39,035 nt of DNA from an uncultured beta proteobacterium (GCA_903928055.1 CAIYPG010000054.1:1-39035), one strand, 5' to 3'; shown: positions 18,261 through 26,846, numbered from the stretch's first letter. The notes: a model not told the origin generated them from the letters alone. Translations and numbers: made by a program.

Positions 18261-18863
18261 CTACTTCTTTTCGCCGTCCTTCTTGTCTTCGGTCGTGGCG
18301 GCAGCGCTGTCTGCACCACCGGCCGGCGGCGTGAATCCCGGGAAGGGGAATCCGGTAAACATGTTCCGTGTCTGGTTTTGCAACTGTTCATTCATCTGGG
18401 AGAACATGTTGCGGCTCTGATCCATATAGGTCGAAACCAGGTTCTGCATGGCCGGCCCCTGGAAGGACAGGAACTGGCGCCACATGTCCTGATTTGCCGC
18501 AGGGTTGTTGCCATACATGGATGCCGACTGGTCCTGCAGCCTTTTTTGCAGGTCATTGAACAACTGGATGTTGCTCTCCATGTAGGATCCGACCATGCCC
18601 TGCATGGCACTGCCATAGAAGCGGATGAACTGCGTGAGCACGTCCGATGAAAACATCGGCGCCCCCCCTGCTTCTTCTTCAAGGATGATCTGCAGCAGGA
18701 TGCTGCGCGTCAGGTCATCACCGCTCTTGGCATCCACCACGTGGAAGCTTTCCTGCTTGAGCACGAGCTCCTTGACGTCGGCCAGCGTGATATAGGTACT
18801 GGTCTTGGTGTCGTAGAGGCGACGATTGGGATACTTCTTGATCAGGCGGACAGTGTCGGACAT
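18261..18863 (-). CDS. phaR: polyhydroxyalkanoate synthesis repressor PhaR
   Basis: DNA- and PHB-binding regulator of 200 residues that represses phasin and PHA genes until polymer is present. The N-terminal domain VRLIKKYPNRRLYDTKTSTY with ITLADVKELV is the signature PHB/PHA accumulation regulator domain. Residues 85-170 are Gln/Met/Asn-rich repeats of the type FxxQMNEQLQNQTRNMF, likely used to bind granules. The C-terminus is acidic and lysine-rich. It lies directly downstream of phaB. The upstream spacer contains a TTTGATCAAA palindrome at 18884-18893, and the start lacks a strong Shine-Dalgarno. Confidence 0.95.
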   Translation of the reverse strand: MSDTVRLIKKYPNRRLYDTKTSTYITLADVKELVLKQESFHVVDAKSGDDLTRSILLQIILEEEAGGAPMFSSDVLTQFIRFYGSAMQGMVGSYMESNIQLFNDLQKRLQDQSASMYGNNPAANQDMWRQFLSFQGPAMQNLVSTYMDQSRNMFSQMNEQLQNQTRNMFTGFPFPGFTPPAGGADSAAATTEDKKDGEKK

Positions 18864-18996
18864 GGTAGGCCGTCTCTAATAAGTTTGATCAAAACTGAGG
18901 TGCCCCGCGGAGCCATTGACCGCCGCCCGCTGAACACGCCCCTCCTCGGGTATTGCATTGCACCATACACCAATCCGACGAGCATGGCGAGTTTGG

Positions 18997-19016
18997 CCGC
19001 CGGGGAGCCCCGGCGG
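18997..19016. terminator. very stable GC hairpin after phaB
   Basis: CCGCCGGGG (18997-19005) and CCCCGGCGG (19008-19016) form perfect 9-bp arms, located 18 bp past the phaB stop codon on the minus strand. No T-run follows, so it may limit read-through into phaR or protect the 3' end of the phaCAB message rather than act as a classical terminator. Confidence 0.5.
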
Positions 19017-19033
19017 GTCGCAACATACGGCCA

Positions 19034-19777
19034 CTACTGCATGTGCTGACCGCCATTGATGGCGATGTTCGCACCATTGACGAACGCGGCCTCCTCGGAA
19101 CACAGATAAATGATCAGGCCGGCAACCTCTTCAGGCTTGCCCAGCCTTCCCCCGGGAATCTGGGGAATGATTTTCGTATCCAGGATCTCCTTGGGGATCG
19201 CCGTCACCATTTTGGTGCCGATATAGCCCGGCGAAATGGTATTGACCGTCACGCCCTTGCGCGCCACTTCCAGCGACAGGGACTTCGTGAATCCGTGCAT
19301 GCCGGACTTGGCTGCTGAGTAGTTCGTCTGCCCGAAAGCACCTTTGGAGCCATTGACCGACGACACGTTGATGATGCGTCCCCAGCCCCGATCCACCATG
19401 CCGTCGCAAACCTGCTTCGTCATGTTGAACACCGAGTCCAGATTGGTGCGCAGGACAATGTCCCAGTCCGCTTTGGTCATTTTCTTGAAGGTCATGTCGC
19501 GCGTGATCCCGGCGTTGTTGACCAGGATGTCGACCGGACCAACGTCCTTCACGATCTGCTCGACACACTTCACGCACGAGTCGTAGTCGCCGACATCGAC
19601 ACCGTAGGCGCGGAAGCTGTAGCCCCTGGCCTTCTGGTCTGCCAGCCATTTCTCTGCCGTCTTGTTCGACGGTGAATACGTCACCACGACCTGATAGCCT
19701 GCATCGGCCATTTTGGAGCTGATGGTCTCGCCCAGACCGCCCATGCCGCCGGTCACTACTGCAACTCTGGTTCCCAT
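19034..19777 (-). CDS. phaB: acetoacetyl-CoA reductase PhaB
   Basis: NADPH-dependent SDR of 247 residues that reduces acetoacetyl-CoA to (R)-3-hydroxybutyryl-CoA for PHB. The nucleotide motif is TGGMGGLGE near residue 10, followed by NNAGITRD, the catalytic Ser region INVSSVNGSKGAFGQ and the active-site TNYSAAKSGMHGF. SPGYIGTKMV and NGGQHMQ at the C-terminus are typical of PhaB. AAAAGGGGGA precedes ATG 19777. The gene lies 45 bp after phaA in the phaC-phaA-phaB order. Confidence 0.96.
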   Translation of the reverse strand: MGTRVAVVTGGMGGLGETISSKMADAGYQVVVTYSPSNKTAEKWLADQKARGYSFRAYGVDVGDYDSCVKCVEQIVKDVGPVDILVNNAGITRDMTFKKMTKADWDIVLRTNLDSVFNMTKQVCDGMVDRGWGRIINVSSVNGSKGAFGQTNYSAAKSGMHGFTKSLSLEVARKGVTVNTISPGYIGTKMVTAIPKEILDTKIIPQIPGGRLGKPEEVAGLIIYLCSEEAAFVNGANIAINGGQHMQ

Positions 19778-19822
19778 GATTCCCCCTTTTAACTCAAACC
19801 ATTCGAAGCGCTGCTTTTATGG

Positions 19823-21001
19823 CTAGCGTTCCACGGCCAATGCAACACCCATGCCACCCCCGATGCACAGGGATGCGAGACCGCGCTTGGCATCACGGCG
19901 GATCATTTCATGCAGCAGCGTGACCAGAATGCGGCATCCGGACGCGCCAATCGGATGCCCCAGGGCAATCGCCCCGCCATTCACATTGATCTTCGAGGTA
20001 TCCCAGCCCATCTGCTTGTTGACCGCCATCGCCTGTGCAGCGAATGCCTCGTTGATTTCCATCAGGTCCAGGTCCGAATGCTCCCAGCCGGCTTTGGCGA
20101 GGCACAACTGCGAGGCCGGCACGGGCCCCATGCCCATGATCTTCGGATCAACACCCGCCGATGAATAGGCGCGGATTTTCGCCAGCGGATTGAGACCCAG
20201 TTCCTGCGCTTTTTTCGCTGACATCATGATGACCGCAGCAGCGCCGTCATTGATGCCGGAGGCATTTCCGGCAGTTACCGAGCCAGTCTTGTCAAACGCG
20301 GGACGCAAGGCCGCCAGCGCTTCAGCCGTGGTGCCATGCTTGGGATACTCATCTGCGTCGAAGGACAAAGCCGGACCCTTGCGCTGGGGGATCTCGATGG
20401 GAATGATCTCGTCCTTGAAACGTCCGGCCTTCTGTGCAGCTTCGGTCTTCTGCTGGCTTGCGGCAGCAAAAGCATCCTGCTCCGCGCGCGAAATGCCGAA
20501 CTGCCTGGCCACATTCTCCGCCGTCACGCCCATGTGATAGTTGTTATAGACGTCCCAGAGGCCATCCACGATCATCGAGTCAACGAGCTTTGCGTCACCC
20601 ATGCGAAAGCCGTCACGCGATCCCTGCATGAGGTGCGGGGCCAGGCTCATGTTCTCCTGCCCGCCGGCGATGATGATGTCGGCATCGCCGGCCTTGATGG
20701 CCTGTGCGGCAAGATGTGTTGCCTTCAGGCCGGAGCCGCACACCTTGTTGACGGTCATGGCCGGAACCATGTCGGGCACCCCCGCCTTGAGCGAGGCCTG
20801 GCGGGCGCCGTTCTGGCCGATGCCCGCCGTCAGCACCTGTCCCAGAATGACTTCGGAAACCTGCTCCGGCTTGATGCCGGACCTCGCCAGCAAGGTGCGA
20901 ATCACATGCGCGCCGAGTTCCGAAGCGGGGATTTTCGACAGTGCACCGCCAAACTTGCCGATGGCGGTGCGTCCTGCTGCGACGATTACGACGTCTGTCA
21001 T
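19823..21001 (-). CDS. phaA: acetyl-CoA acetyltransferase PhaA
   Basis: Biosynthetic thiolase of 392 residues that condenses two acetyl-CoA to acetoacetyl-CoA, the first step of PHB synthesis. The acylation cysteine is Cys88 in [15 protein letters not shown]; the catalytic His is in [19 protein letters not shown] and the second catalytic cysteine in [35 protein letters not shown] is typical of the short-chain biosynthetic type. AGGAGAAGG precedes ATG 21001. It lies 86 bp after phaC and 45 bp before phaB. Confidence 0.96.
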   Translation of the reverse strand: MTDVVIVAAGRTAIGKFGGALSKIPASELGAHVIRTLLARSGIKPEQVSEVILGQVLTAGIGQNGARQASLKAGVPDMVPAMTVNKVCGSGLKATHLAAQAIKAGDADIIIAGGQENMSLAPHLMQGSRDGFRMGDAKLVDSMIVDGLWDVYNNYHMGVTAENVARQFGISRAEQDAFAAASQQKTEAAQKAGRFKDEIIPIEIPQRKGPALSFDADEYPKHGTTAEALAALRPAFDKTGSVTAGNASGINDGAAAVIMMSAKKAQELGLNPLAKIRAYSSAGVDPKIMGMGPVPASQLCLAKAGWEHSDLDLMEINEAFAAQAMAVNKQMGWDTSKINVNGGAIALGHPIGASGCRILVTLLHEMIRRDAKRGLASLCIGGGMGVALAVER

Positions 21002-21087
21002 GTCCTTCTCCTGTTCAATGGGTTCCGCTGCGGATCGCTGGCGGATTCATTTCCACCCGCATCATCCCGGGCAGCGTTCTCTTTCAT

Positions 21088-22818
21088 TCATACTACGCGC
21101 TCCCGGACATAGCGCCCGGGAGCCGCTTCAATAGCCTTGTGCCCGCGCCCGCCCAGGCGCTTCTTTGCCTTGATCGTCTTGCCGGCGTGGCCTGCAAGCC
21201 AGGCACTCCAGTCGCGCCACCAACTTCCCGGATGCTCCGTAGCACCCTGCATCCAGGCCTCTGGATCCGAAGGCAGTTTCGTGCCCGTCCAGTAGCTGCG
21301 GCGGTTTTTGCCCGCGGGATTGACCACCCCGGCAATGTGCCCGCTTGCGCCCAGCACAAAGCGCAGATCCCCCTTGAGCAGCCCCGCGGAACGATAGGCA
21401 CTGTGCCAGGGGACGATATGGTCTTCGCGCGTCGCCAGCAGGTAGGCGGGCATGCGCAGCCGTCCGAGGTCGACTGGCTGGCCGAGCATGGTGAGCTTGC
21501 CGGGAATGCGCAGGTTGTTTTCCAGATAGGTGTTGCGCAGGTACCAGCAATACATCGGACCGGGCAGATTCGTGGAATCCCCGTTCCAGTACAGCAGGTC
21601 GAACGCCTCGGGCCGCTTGCCCTTGAGATAGTTGTTGACCACGTAAGACCAGACCAGGTCGTTGGCGCGCAGCGCCGAAAACACGAAGGCCAGATCCCGC
21701 CCCGGCATGATGCCGCCCTGCCCCATCGCCGCCTCTCGGGCTTCGACATTGGCCTCATCCACGAACAGGCCGATTTCGCCGGTTTCCGAAAAATCCAGCA
21801 TGGCTGCGAGCAGGGTCAGGCTTTCCACCCAGTCCTCGCCGCGCGCAGCCTGTACCGCTAACGCCGATCCAAGCAGCGTGCCACCGACACAGAAACCAAC
21901 GGCATTGATCTTGTCCACGCCGCTGATTTCACGCACGGTCGCAATGGCACGAAGGACGCCGTCCTGCAGGTAGTCATCCCAGGTTAGCTTGTCCTGTTCT
22001 GCCAGAATGTTTCTCCAGGACACCATGAACACCGTGTGTCCCTGCTCCACCGCGTAGCGCACCAGGGAGTTATCCGGCTGCAGGTCGAGGATGTAGTACT
22101 TGTTAATGCACGGCGGCACGATCAGCAGCGGTCGCTGGTGCACATTCTCCGTCAACGGCTTGTACTGGATAAGCTCGATGAGTTCATTGCGGAAGACCAC
22201 GGCGCCTTCGGAAGTGCCCACATTACGGCCAACCTCGAATGCCGACTCATCGGTGATCGAGATGCGCCCCTTTTGCGCATCCTCCATCAGATTCTGCATG
22301 CCCTGCGTCAGGCTGGCCCCCTGTGTCTCGAGCGCGAGCTTGAGCGCCTCGGGGTTGGTGGCGGCAAAGTTGGCCGGACTGAAGGCATCAATCATCTGGC
22401 GCGCGGCGAAATGCAATTGCTCTCTGGACCGTGCGTCCAGGTCAAAGGCGTCGATCGCCTCGTTGATATAGCGCGCATTGATGAGGTAGCTCTGGCGCAG
22501 ATAATCGTAAAACGGCGCCGATCGCCATTCCGCACCCGAAAAACGGCGATCACCCGGTGCTGGCGACTCCACCGCCGCTGAGGGGTGGCCGGGCCCTGCC
22601 GCCGCGAGAGCTGCCCAGAGCCGAAGGTGCTGCTCCGAGAATCGGAGTTGCAGTTCGGCAAGCCGGCCGGCAACTTCCGGAGTATGCGTCCCCGCCGTCT
22701 GCAATGCGGATTTCAACTGGGGGTCCGCACCGGCAGTCATGGCTTCAAGGAAATTCCGGGTCAATGCCTGCCACGCTTGCGCGGGGCTGGCTTCCGGTGT
22801 GGGCGCTGAGGATGGCAT
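21088..22818 (-). CDS. phaC: class I polyhydroxyalkanoate synthase PhaC
   Basis: Polymerises (R)-3-hydroxyacyl-CoA into PHA on granules. With the ATG at 22818 the protein is 576 residues; an in-frame TTG at 22854 would add 12 residues. The lipase-like box AVGFCVGGTLL holds the catalytic Cys310. The catalytic Asp is in ATREDHIVPWHSAY and the His in GASGHIAGVVNP, followed by KNRRSYW. Class I features are the N-terminal domain with FYDYLRQSYLINARYINE and the absence of phaE. Neither start has a good Shine-Dalgarno. It is the first gene of the phaCAB(R) cluster. Confidence 0.96.
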   Translation of the reverse strand: MPSSAPTPEASPAQAWQALTRNFLEAMTAGADPQLKSALQTAGTHTPEVAGRLAELQLRFSEQHLRLWAALAAAGPGHPSAAVESPAPGDRRFSGAEWRSAPFYDYLRQSYLINARYINEAIDAFDLDARSREQLHFAARQMIDAFSPANFAATNPEALKLALETQGASLTQGMQNLMEDAQKGRISITDESAFEVGRNVGTSEGAVVFRNELIELIQYKPLTENVHQRPLLIVPPCINKYYILDLQPDNSLVRYAVEQGHTVFMVSWRNILAEQDKLTWDDYLQDGVLRAIATVREISGVDKINAVGFCVGGTLLGSALAVQAARGEDWVESLTLLAAMLDFSETGEIGLFVDEANVEAREAAMGQGGIMPGRDLAFVFSALRANDLVWSYVVNNYLKGKRPEAFDLLYWNGDSTNLPGPMYCWYLRNTYLENNLRIPGKLTMLGQPVDLGRLRMPAYLLATREDHIVPWHSAYRSAGLLKGDLRFVLGASGHIAGVVNPAGKNRRSYWTGTKLPSDPEAWMQGATEHPGSWWRDWSAWLAGHAGKTIKAKKRLGGRGHKAIEAAPGRYVRERVV

Positions 22819-22870
22819 TGGAACTCGATCAGTACTGCGTGGAGTGGATTGCAAGCCGCCCGGGAGCGGT

Positions 22871-22899
22871 CACATATGCAGTTTATCATCGAAAAACAA
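22871..22899 (-). promoter_or_regulatory. possible sigma-70 promoter of phaC
   Basis: On the minus strand, TTGTTT (22899-22894) and TATGTG (22876-22871) are separated by exactly 17 bp, about 52 bases upstream of the phaC ATG. The -10 match is weak, so this is tentative. Confidence 0.3.
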
Positions 22900-22948
22900 G
22901 GTCGCTTTCCAGCACCAGCCACATGGCAAAACCTGCTCATTCGTTGCA

Positions 22949-22974
22949 TCCTTTGCGTCATGACCTGCAAAGGA
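22949..22974. promoter_or_regulatory. perfect 8-bp inverted repeat upstream of phaC (candidate operator)
   Basis: TCCTTTGC (22949-22956) and GCAAAGGA (22967-22974) are perfect inverted arms around a 10-base spacer that itself contains the palindrome GTCATGAC. It lies about 50 bases upstream of the possible phaC -35 box, a plausible activator or repressor position. The regulator is unknown; PhaR is an obvious candidate but no published PhaR consensus was matched. Confidence 0.45.
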
Positions 22975-23154
22975 AAAATCACGGTCTTGCATCGTCGCCC
23001 CTTGGAAATCACCATCATTTACATATAAGAATAATTGAACCGCTTCAGCATGTTCAATTAATATCGCCACAGCGCATCGGTGCTTTGCGGCCTCTGCTTC
23101 ACTTTGCCGCCGATCCGGATTGCACCGCCATAAATTTCATACAAAGGAGAGGAC

Positions 23155-24006
23155 ATGGGAAAGCTTGACGGCCGGGTGGCCATTGTCACCGGCGCGAGTC
23201 GTGGAATCGGGGAGCAGATCGCACTGTTGTTTGCGACGGAAGGCGCCAAAGTGGTCTGCGCAGCCCGCACGGTGAATGACGGTGATCACCGCATGCTGGA
23301 GGGCTCCATCAGCACGACGGTTCGCAAGGTCAGGGAAGCCGGCGGGCAGGCCATCGCGGTTGCAACCGACGTTTCCAGTGAAGCGGACTGCATCAAGCTC
23401 GTTCAGGCTGCAAAGGACGCCTTCGGACCAGTCGACATATTGATCAACAATGCCGCACTCAACTGGTACATTCCCGTCGTTGATTATGACGTGAAGAAGT
23501 GGATGAAGGCATTTGCCGTGGACGTACATGGCCCATTCATGATGTCCAAGTACGTACTGCCCGGCATGATGGAATTGCGCCGCGGTGCCATCGTCAACAT
23601 CTCCTCCGGCGCCGCGATCGGCCCGGGACGCGGCCCCTACGGCACCAAGGGCAATCGCCACGGCGGAACATTGTATGGAGCGGCCAAGGCTGCGCTGGAG
23701 CGCTTCACCCAGGGTTTGGCCCAGGAAGTCGAGAGCTACAACATCTCGGTGGCGGCGGTATCACCGTCGCAGGTCGTTCCTACGCCCGGAACGGTGCACC
23801 ACAAGCTGGTCCCCGGCCTGGATGATCCGAATTCGGAACCGCCGATCATGATGGCGAAGGCAGCACTGCTGCTCGCCAGCCAGCCCGTGGACAAGGTCAC
23901 CGGACGCGTCACCTACAGTCAGCAGATCCTGAAGGAATTCGGCTGGATCACGGAGGCCAAGGGCCGCGGCGTGACCACGCCGGGTACAGGGTATTCGCAG
24001 ATCTAA
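23155..24006 (+). CDS. short-chain dehydrogenase/reductase
   Basis: Classical SDR of 283 residues, an NAD(P)-dependent oxidoreductase. The cofactor motif is TGASRGIGE (12-20), followed by ATDVSSEADC, INNAALNWY, the catalytic Ser in VNISSGAAIG and the active-site YGAAKAALERF. The C-terminal extension (GLDDPNSEPPIMMAKAALLL, TGRVTYSQQILKEFGW) resembles SDRs of aromatic or acyl degradation sets, but the substrate is unknown. AAAGGAGAGG precedes ATG 23155. It is divergent from phaC and convergent with the UGSC gene, so it probably forms its own transcription unit. Confidence 0.9.
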   Translation: MGKLDGRVAIVTGASRGIGEQIALLFATEGAKVVCAARTVNDGDHRMLEGSISTTVRKVREAGGQAIAVATDVSSEADCIKLVQAAKDAFGPVDILINNAALNWYIPVVDYDVKKWMKAFAVDVHGPFMMSKYVLPGMMELRRGAIVNISSGAAIGPGRGPYGTKGNRHGGTLYGAAKAALERFTQGLAQEVESYNISVAAVSPSQVVPTPGTVHHKLVPGLDDPNSEPPIMMAKAALLLASQPVDKVTGRVTYSQQILKEFGWITEAKGRGVTTPGTGYSQI

Positions 24007-24019
24007 ACCGCGCAGTCTT

Positions 24020-24060
24020 GTCGCCGCTGCGAGGGCAAATCATGCCCTCGCGGCGGCGAC
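24020..24060. terminator. 17-bp hairpin between convergent SDR and UGSC genes
   Basis: The arms 24020-24036 and 24044-24060 pair along 17 bp with a single G-U wobble around loop AAATCAT. It fills the 66-bp gap between the two convergent stop codons, so it very likely ends transcription from both sides although no T-run follows. Confidence 0.6.
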
Positions 24061-24072
24061 CCCGATGCACAG

Positions 24073-25779
24073 TCAATCGACTTCGCCTCCGCCAAGATCC
24101 CTTTCCGCTTCGTCCATCAGATCGCTCCAGCCTGCCGGCAGGCTGATTGGCGCGCCGGCCAGTTTTGGCGATTGCGCCGCCTGCATCCAGAACGCATGTG
24201 TCGGATGGCCTCCACCGGCCACAACGATGGCGATGTTCTCCGGCTTTGCGGTAATCGGCCAGGGATCTCGTAACGTTGCGGTCAGCCCGTCACGCTCCAC
24301 ATACTCCAGCAGTCCGGTACGCTTCAGTTCATCCATGGAAAGACTGGAATGCTCCCAGAGGAATTGCTGGATCGATTGCCGGGTCCAACCCAGGTCCGCC
24401 AACTGCCGCGCTACCGCCCGGGAGATCAGCAGCACACCCGGAGTTCCCTCGTAATAGCACGCAAAGCCGTTGGCATTGTTCGCCCTAATATGGGAGGCGA
24501 TGCGATGCAGGCTGTTGACTGCCTCCTCTTCCAGGGTGGGAATGCGTATGCTCCGGCGCAAGATGTTTGTCGCGCCCGAGGCCACTACGACACTCACGCT
24601 ATTGCTACCCGCCGGACGCCCCATATGGCTGGAATTGAATGGCGCCCACCCTAACGGAAGTCCAGCCTCGTCCTCGGCAAACACCGCATTCGTGTATCGC
24701 ATGGCACCGAACATGGCCATGGTGCCGATGCCCGGCAGCGCTCCGCCGACATTCTGCTGCAACAGCCGCAATGCCCTGCCTGTCGCCGCACCGGCGGGAT
24801 GACGGGGATCGGGGCCGAGCAGGCCGAAACCCGAATTGAGAGCGATCTGTGACGCCACAGGGCCGTTGACGATCACAACCGGAAACGTACTCGAGGACGT
24901 GGCCTGCCAGCCTTCGTGTTTGAGCTCGGGATCGAATATCGCCTGGACCGTCGCAATCAGCACGGGGAGGTATTCCGGACGACCTCCCGCCATGGCAAGA
25001 GCAACTGCCAGTGTTTCCACGGTGGCGATGCCACCACGCGGCATGAAGCGCCCGATCTCGGCGTCACTCGCAAGGTCGGTGCCTCGCAAAATCCAGGTAA
25101 CGCGCTCCCTGGTCGGCGGGACCAGCGGCAGACCATCACCCCAGCGCCGCCTCAGAAACAGTCGGTTGAAATTGTCCTGCGCAGCAGGATAGTCTGCCCC
25201 ATCGACAGCAATCAGCGGCAGCCGCGCTGAATACTTGCGTGGCACCGGTGCTTTCCATTGCGTCAGGCCAGCGACAAATTCTTCCAATCCGGATACGACT
25301 GGTGAAAGATCGCTTTCCACCAGGAAGGTGGCGATCGGAAAAGTCACCATGGCGATGTCCGGTGCAAAGCCGATCCCGGCTACTGCGTTGCGCACGACCC
25401 CGACAAAATCCTCACGTGCCAGAACCACGGCTGGCAAACCCCTCTGCTCGATCTTGGCAGCAGCACGGCCGCCGTCAGTGGCGCACCGCCCTCAGGCGGC
25501 ATTGCCGACGATGACCGCGTCACACCCCTTCTCGACCAGGAGGTCGATCGTCTTGTCGTCCTGAATCCTGCCATTGCTGCCGTCGACCATGACGAATTTT
25601 GCGTCCGGATACCGCTGCTGGAGCGTAGCCTGCAGCAGCGGCAGGGCACGATGCGCCTGCCAGATCTGATTGGACAGCAGACCGATCGTCCTGCCGCCCA
25701 GGTCATTCAGACGCGGAGCGAACGGCAGGCTGACGCCGGTCGCTCCTGCGGGATTGAACACTTCCAGTTTTATTGCCAT
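24073..25779 (-). CDS. UGSC-family (seleno)protein fused to a second uncharacterised domain; in-frame UGA read as selenocysteine
   Basis: Two same-phase reading frames are joined across one TGA (25492-25494). Read through, they give 568 residues with the TGA at residue 96. Domain 1 (about 1-185) starts MAIKLEVFNPAGATG and has DLGGRTIGLLSN, PDAKFVMVDGSNGRI and CDAVIVGNAA-U-GRC, then KIEQRGLPAVVLAREDF. I recall this pattern from the UGSC-motif family, in which U is selenocysteine; here the motif is UGRC. Domain 2 (about 195-568; NFNRLFLRRRWGDGLPLVPP, ATVETLAVALAMAGGRPEYLP, VNGPVASQIALNSGFGLLG) resembles an uncharacterised family that I recall lying next to UGSC genes. ATG 25779 has GAGG 5 bases upstream. 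The second half has no ATG near its start, only a TTG at 25437. The gene lies 62 bp after a Bug receptor. Function is unknown, probably redox or thiol chemistry. A sequencing error at TGA (from TGC) is the main alternative. Confidence 0.8.
25456..25473 (-). promoter_or_regulatory. candidate bacterial SECIS stem-loop
   Basis: On the transcript, 18 bases after the UGA, GGCGGC (25473-25468) pairs with GCUGCC (25461-25456), with one G-U pair, around the loop CGUGCU. A G is at the second loop position, 26 bases after the UGA. This fits the general geometry of bacterial SECIS elements (a short stem, a small loop with an early G, some 16-37 bases after UGA). GC-rich coding sequence can form such stems by chance. 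Confidence 0.45.
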
Positions 25780-25841
25780 CAGGACCTCGCAGTCATTTAA
25801 TCAGACGCGGAACGTGTCAGCCCTCGCGTGAAATCACGACA

Positions 25842-26846
25842 TCAGATCCCGAGCTGCAATGCATCGGGATTTTCCTTGTAGAACTTTGTCCACTTGACGA
25901 TTTCCCGATCGAGGCGCTTCTCCAGATCGTCGGGCGTGTTGTAGCTCTCTGCATCGGAACCGTCTGCTGCCATCTTTTCGATTATCGACGGATTCTGCAG
26001 TATGCCGTTCACTTCCTTATTCAGCGCAAGGATGATGGGCCGCGGCGTTCCGCCCGTGGCAAAAAGAGAATGCGTGATGACGGCATCAAGGTCTGGCAGA
26101 CCGGCCTCCGTTGCCGTCGGAACATCAGGAAAGGCCTTGCTGCGGCGTATTGCGGTCGTAACGATGGCCCTGAGCTTGCCGGCCTTGACGTGGATGCCGA
26201 CCGTCACCGAACTGCCGAACAGCAGTTGCAGGCGCCCGGCAATGGCATCCAGCGCGGCTGTTGCAGCGCCCTTGTAAGGCACGTTCTCGATCTTGGTACC
26301 GGTCAGGTTGCGGAAATCCACCATGCCCGTATAGGACGGCGAGGTGTACCCGGATGATCCGAAGTTCAGCTTGCCCGGATTGGCCTTGGCATAGGCAATC
26401 AGCTCCCTGAGGTTGTAGATCGGCAACTGTGGCGCCACCGTCAGGATGTACGCCTGGGTATCCATGTGGATCACCGGAGCAAACGCCTTGCGTGTGTCGA
26501 AATCCACGACCTTCAGCATGGGTGCAATGGCAATCGCACTGTTGGACGCCACATACAACGTGTAGCCGTCCGGCGGAGCCTTGGCAACATATTGCATGGC
26601 AATTGCGCCGCTGGCACCGGTCTTGTTCTCGACGACAAAGGCCCCGCCCATGCGGCCAACCAGTTGATTGGCAACCTCGCGTGCAATGACGTCCGTCCCG
26701 CCGCCTGCGGCAACACCGGCAATGATGTGAACCGGCATCTTCCTGGGGTAGTTGTCCGGCAGTGCCTGGGCGCCGACGAAGGCGGGAGCACAGGCCAGCA
26801 GAACCGCCACCCCTTTCAGGATGTCATTGCCCTTTTCTTTTCTCAT
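25842..26846 (-). CDS. Bug-type (TctC family) tripartite tricarboxylate transporter receptor
   Basis: Periplasmic solute-binding protein of 334 residues. A Sec signal peptide is visible (ILKGVAVLLACAPAFVGAQA). Mature-protein motifs are NYPRKMPVHIIAGVAAGGGT, VVENKTGASGAIA, APPDGYTL, NPGKLNFGSSGYTSPSY, VPYKGAATAALDAIAGRLQ and FPDVPTATEAGLPDLDA, the full Bug pattern. GAGGAGGAG precedes ATG 26846. It is the first gene of a two-gene unit with the UGSC selenoprotein gene. Its ligand is probably the clue to that enzyme's substrate, but it cannot be read from sequence. No TctAB membrane genes are nearby, as is usual for orphan Bug receptors. Confidence 0.93.
   Translation of the reverse strand: MRKEKGNDILKGVAVLLACAPAFVGAQALPDNYPRKMPVHIIAGVAAGGGTDVIAREVANQLVGRMGGAFVVENKTGASGAIAMQYVAKAPPDGYTLYVASNSAIAIAPMLKVVDFDTRKAFAPVIHMDTQAYILTVAPQLPIYNLRELIAYAKANPGKLNFGSSGYTSPSYTGMVDFRNLTGTKIENVPYKGAATAALDAIAGRLQLLFGSSVTVGIHVKAGKLRAIVTTAIRRSKAFPDVPTATEAGLPDLDAVITHSLFATGGTPRPIILALNKEVNGILQNPSIIEKMAADGSDAESYNTPDDLEKRLDREIVKWTKFYKENPDALQLGI

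Larger units (their letters stand above)
22819..23154. other. phaC / SDR divergent intergenic region
   Basis: This 336-bp spacer separates two divergent genes. It contains a perfect 8-bp inverted repeat and a possible phaC promoter, both listed separately. The segment 23010-23060 is AT-rich and AAAGGAGAGG precedes the SDR start. No additional coding sequence is evident. Confidence 0.6.

Noticed and set aside
22949..22974. Named PhaR operator
   Set aside because: I could not match a published PhaR consensus with confidence, so only an unnamed inverted repeat is reported.
24073..25437. Independent 454-aa gene starting at TTG 25437
   Set aside because: The start would fall inside the conserved GLPAVVLARED strand and has no properly spaced ribosome-binding site; continuity with the upstream frame across the UGA is a better explanation.
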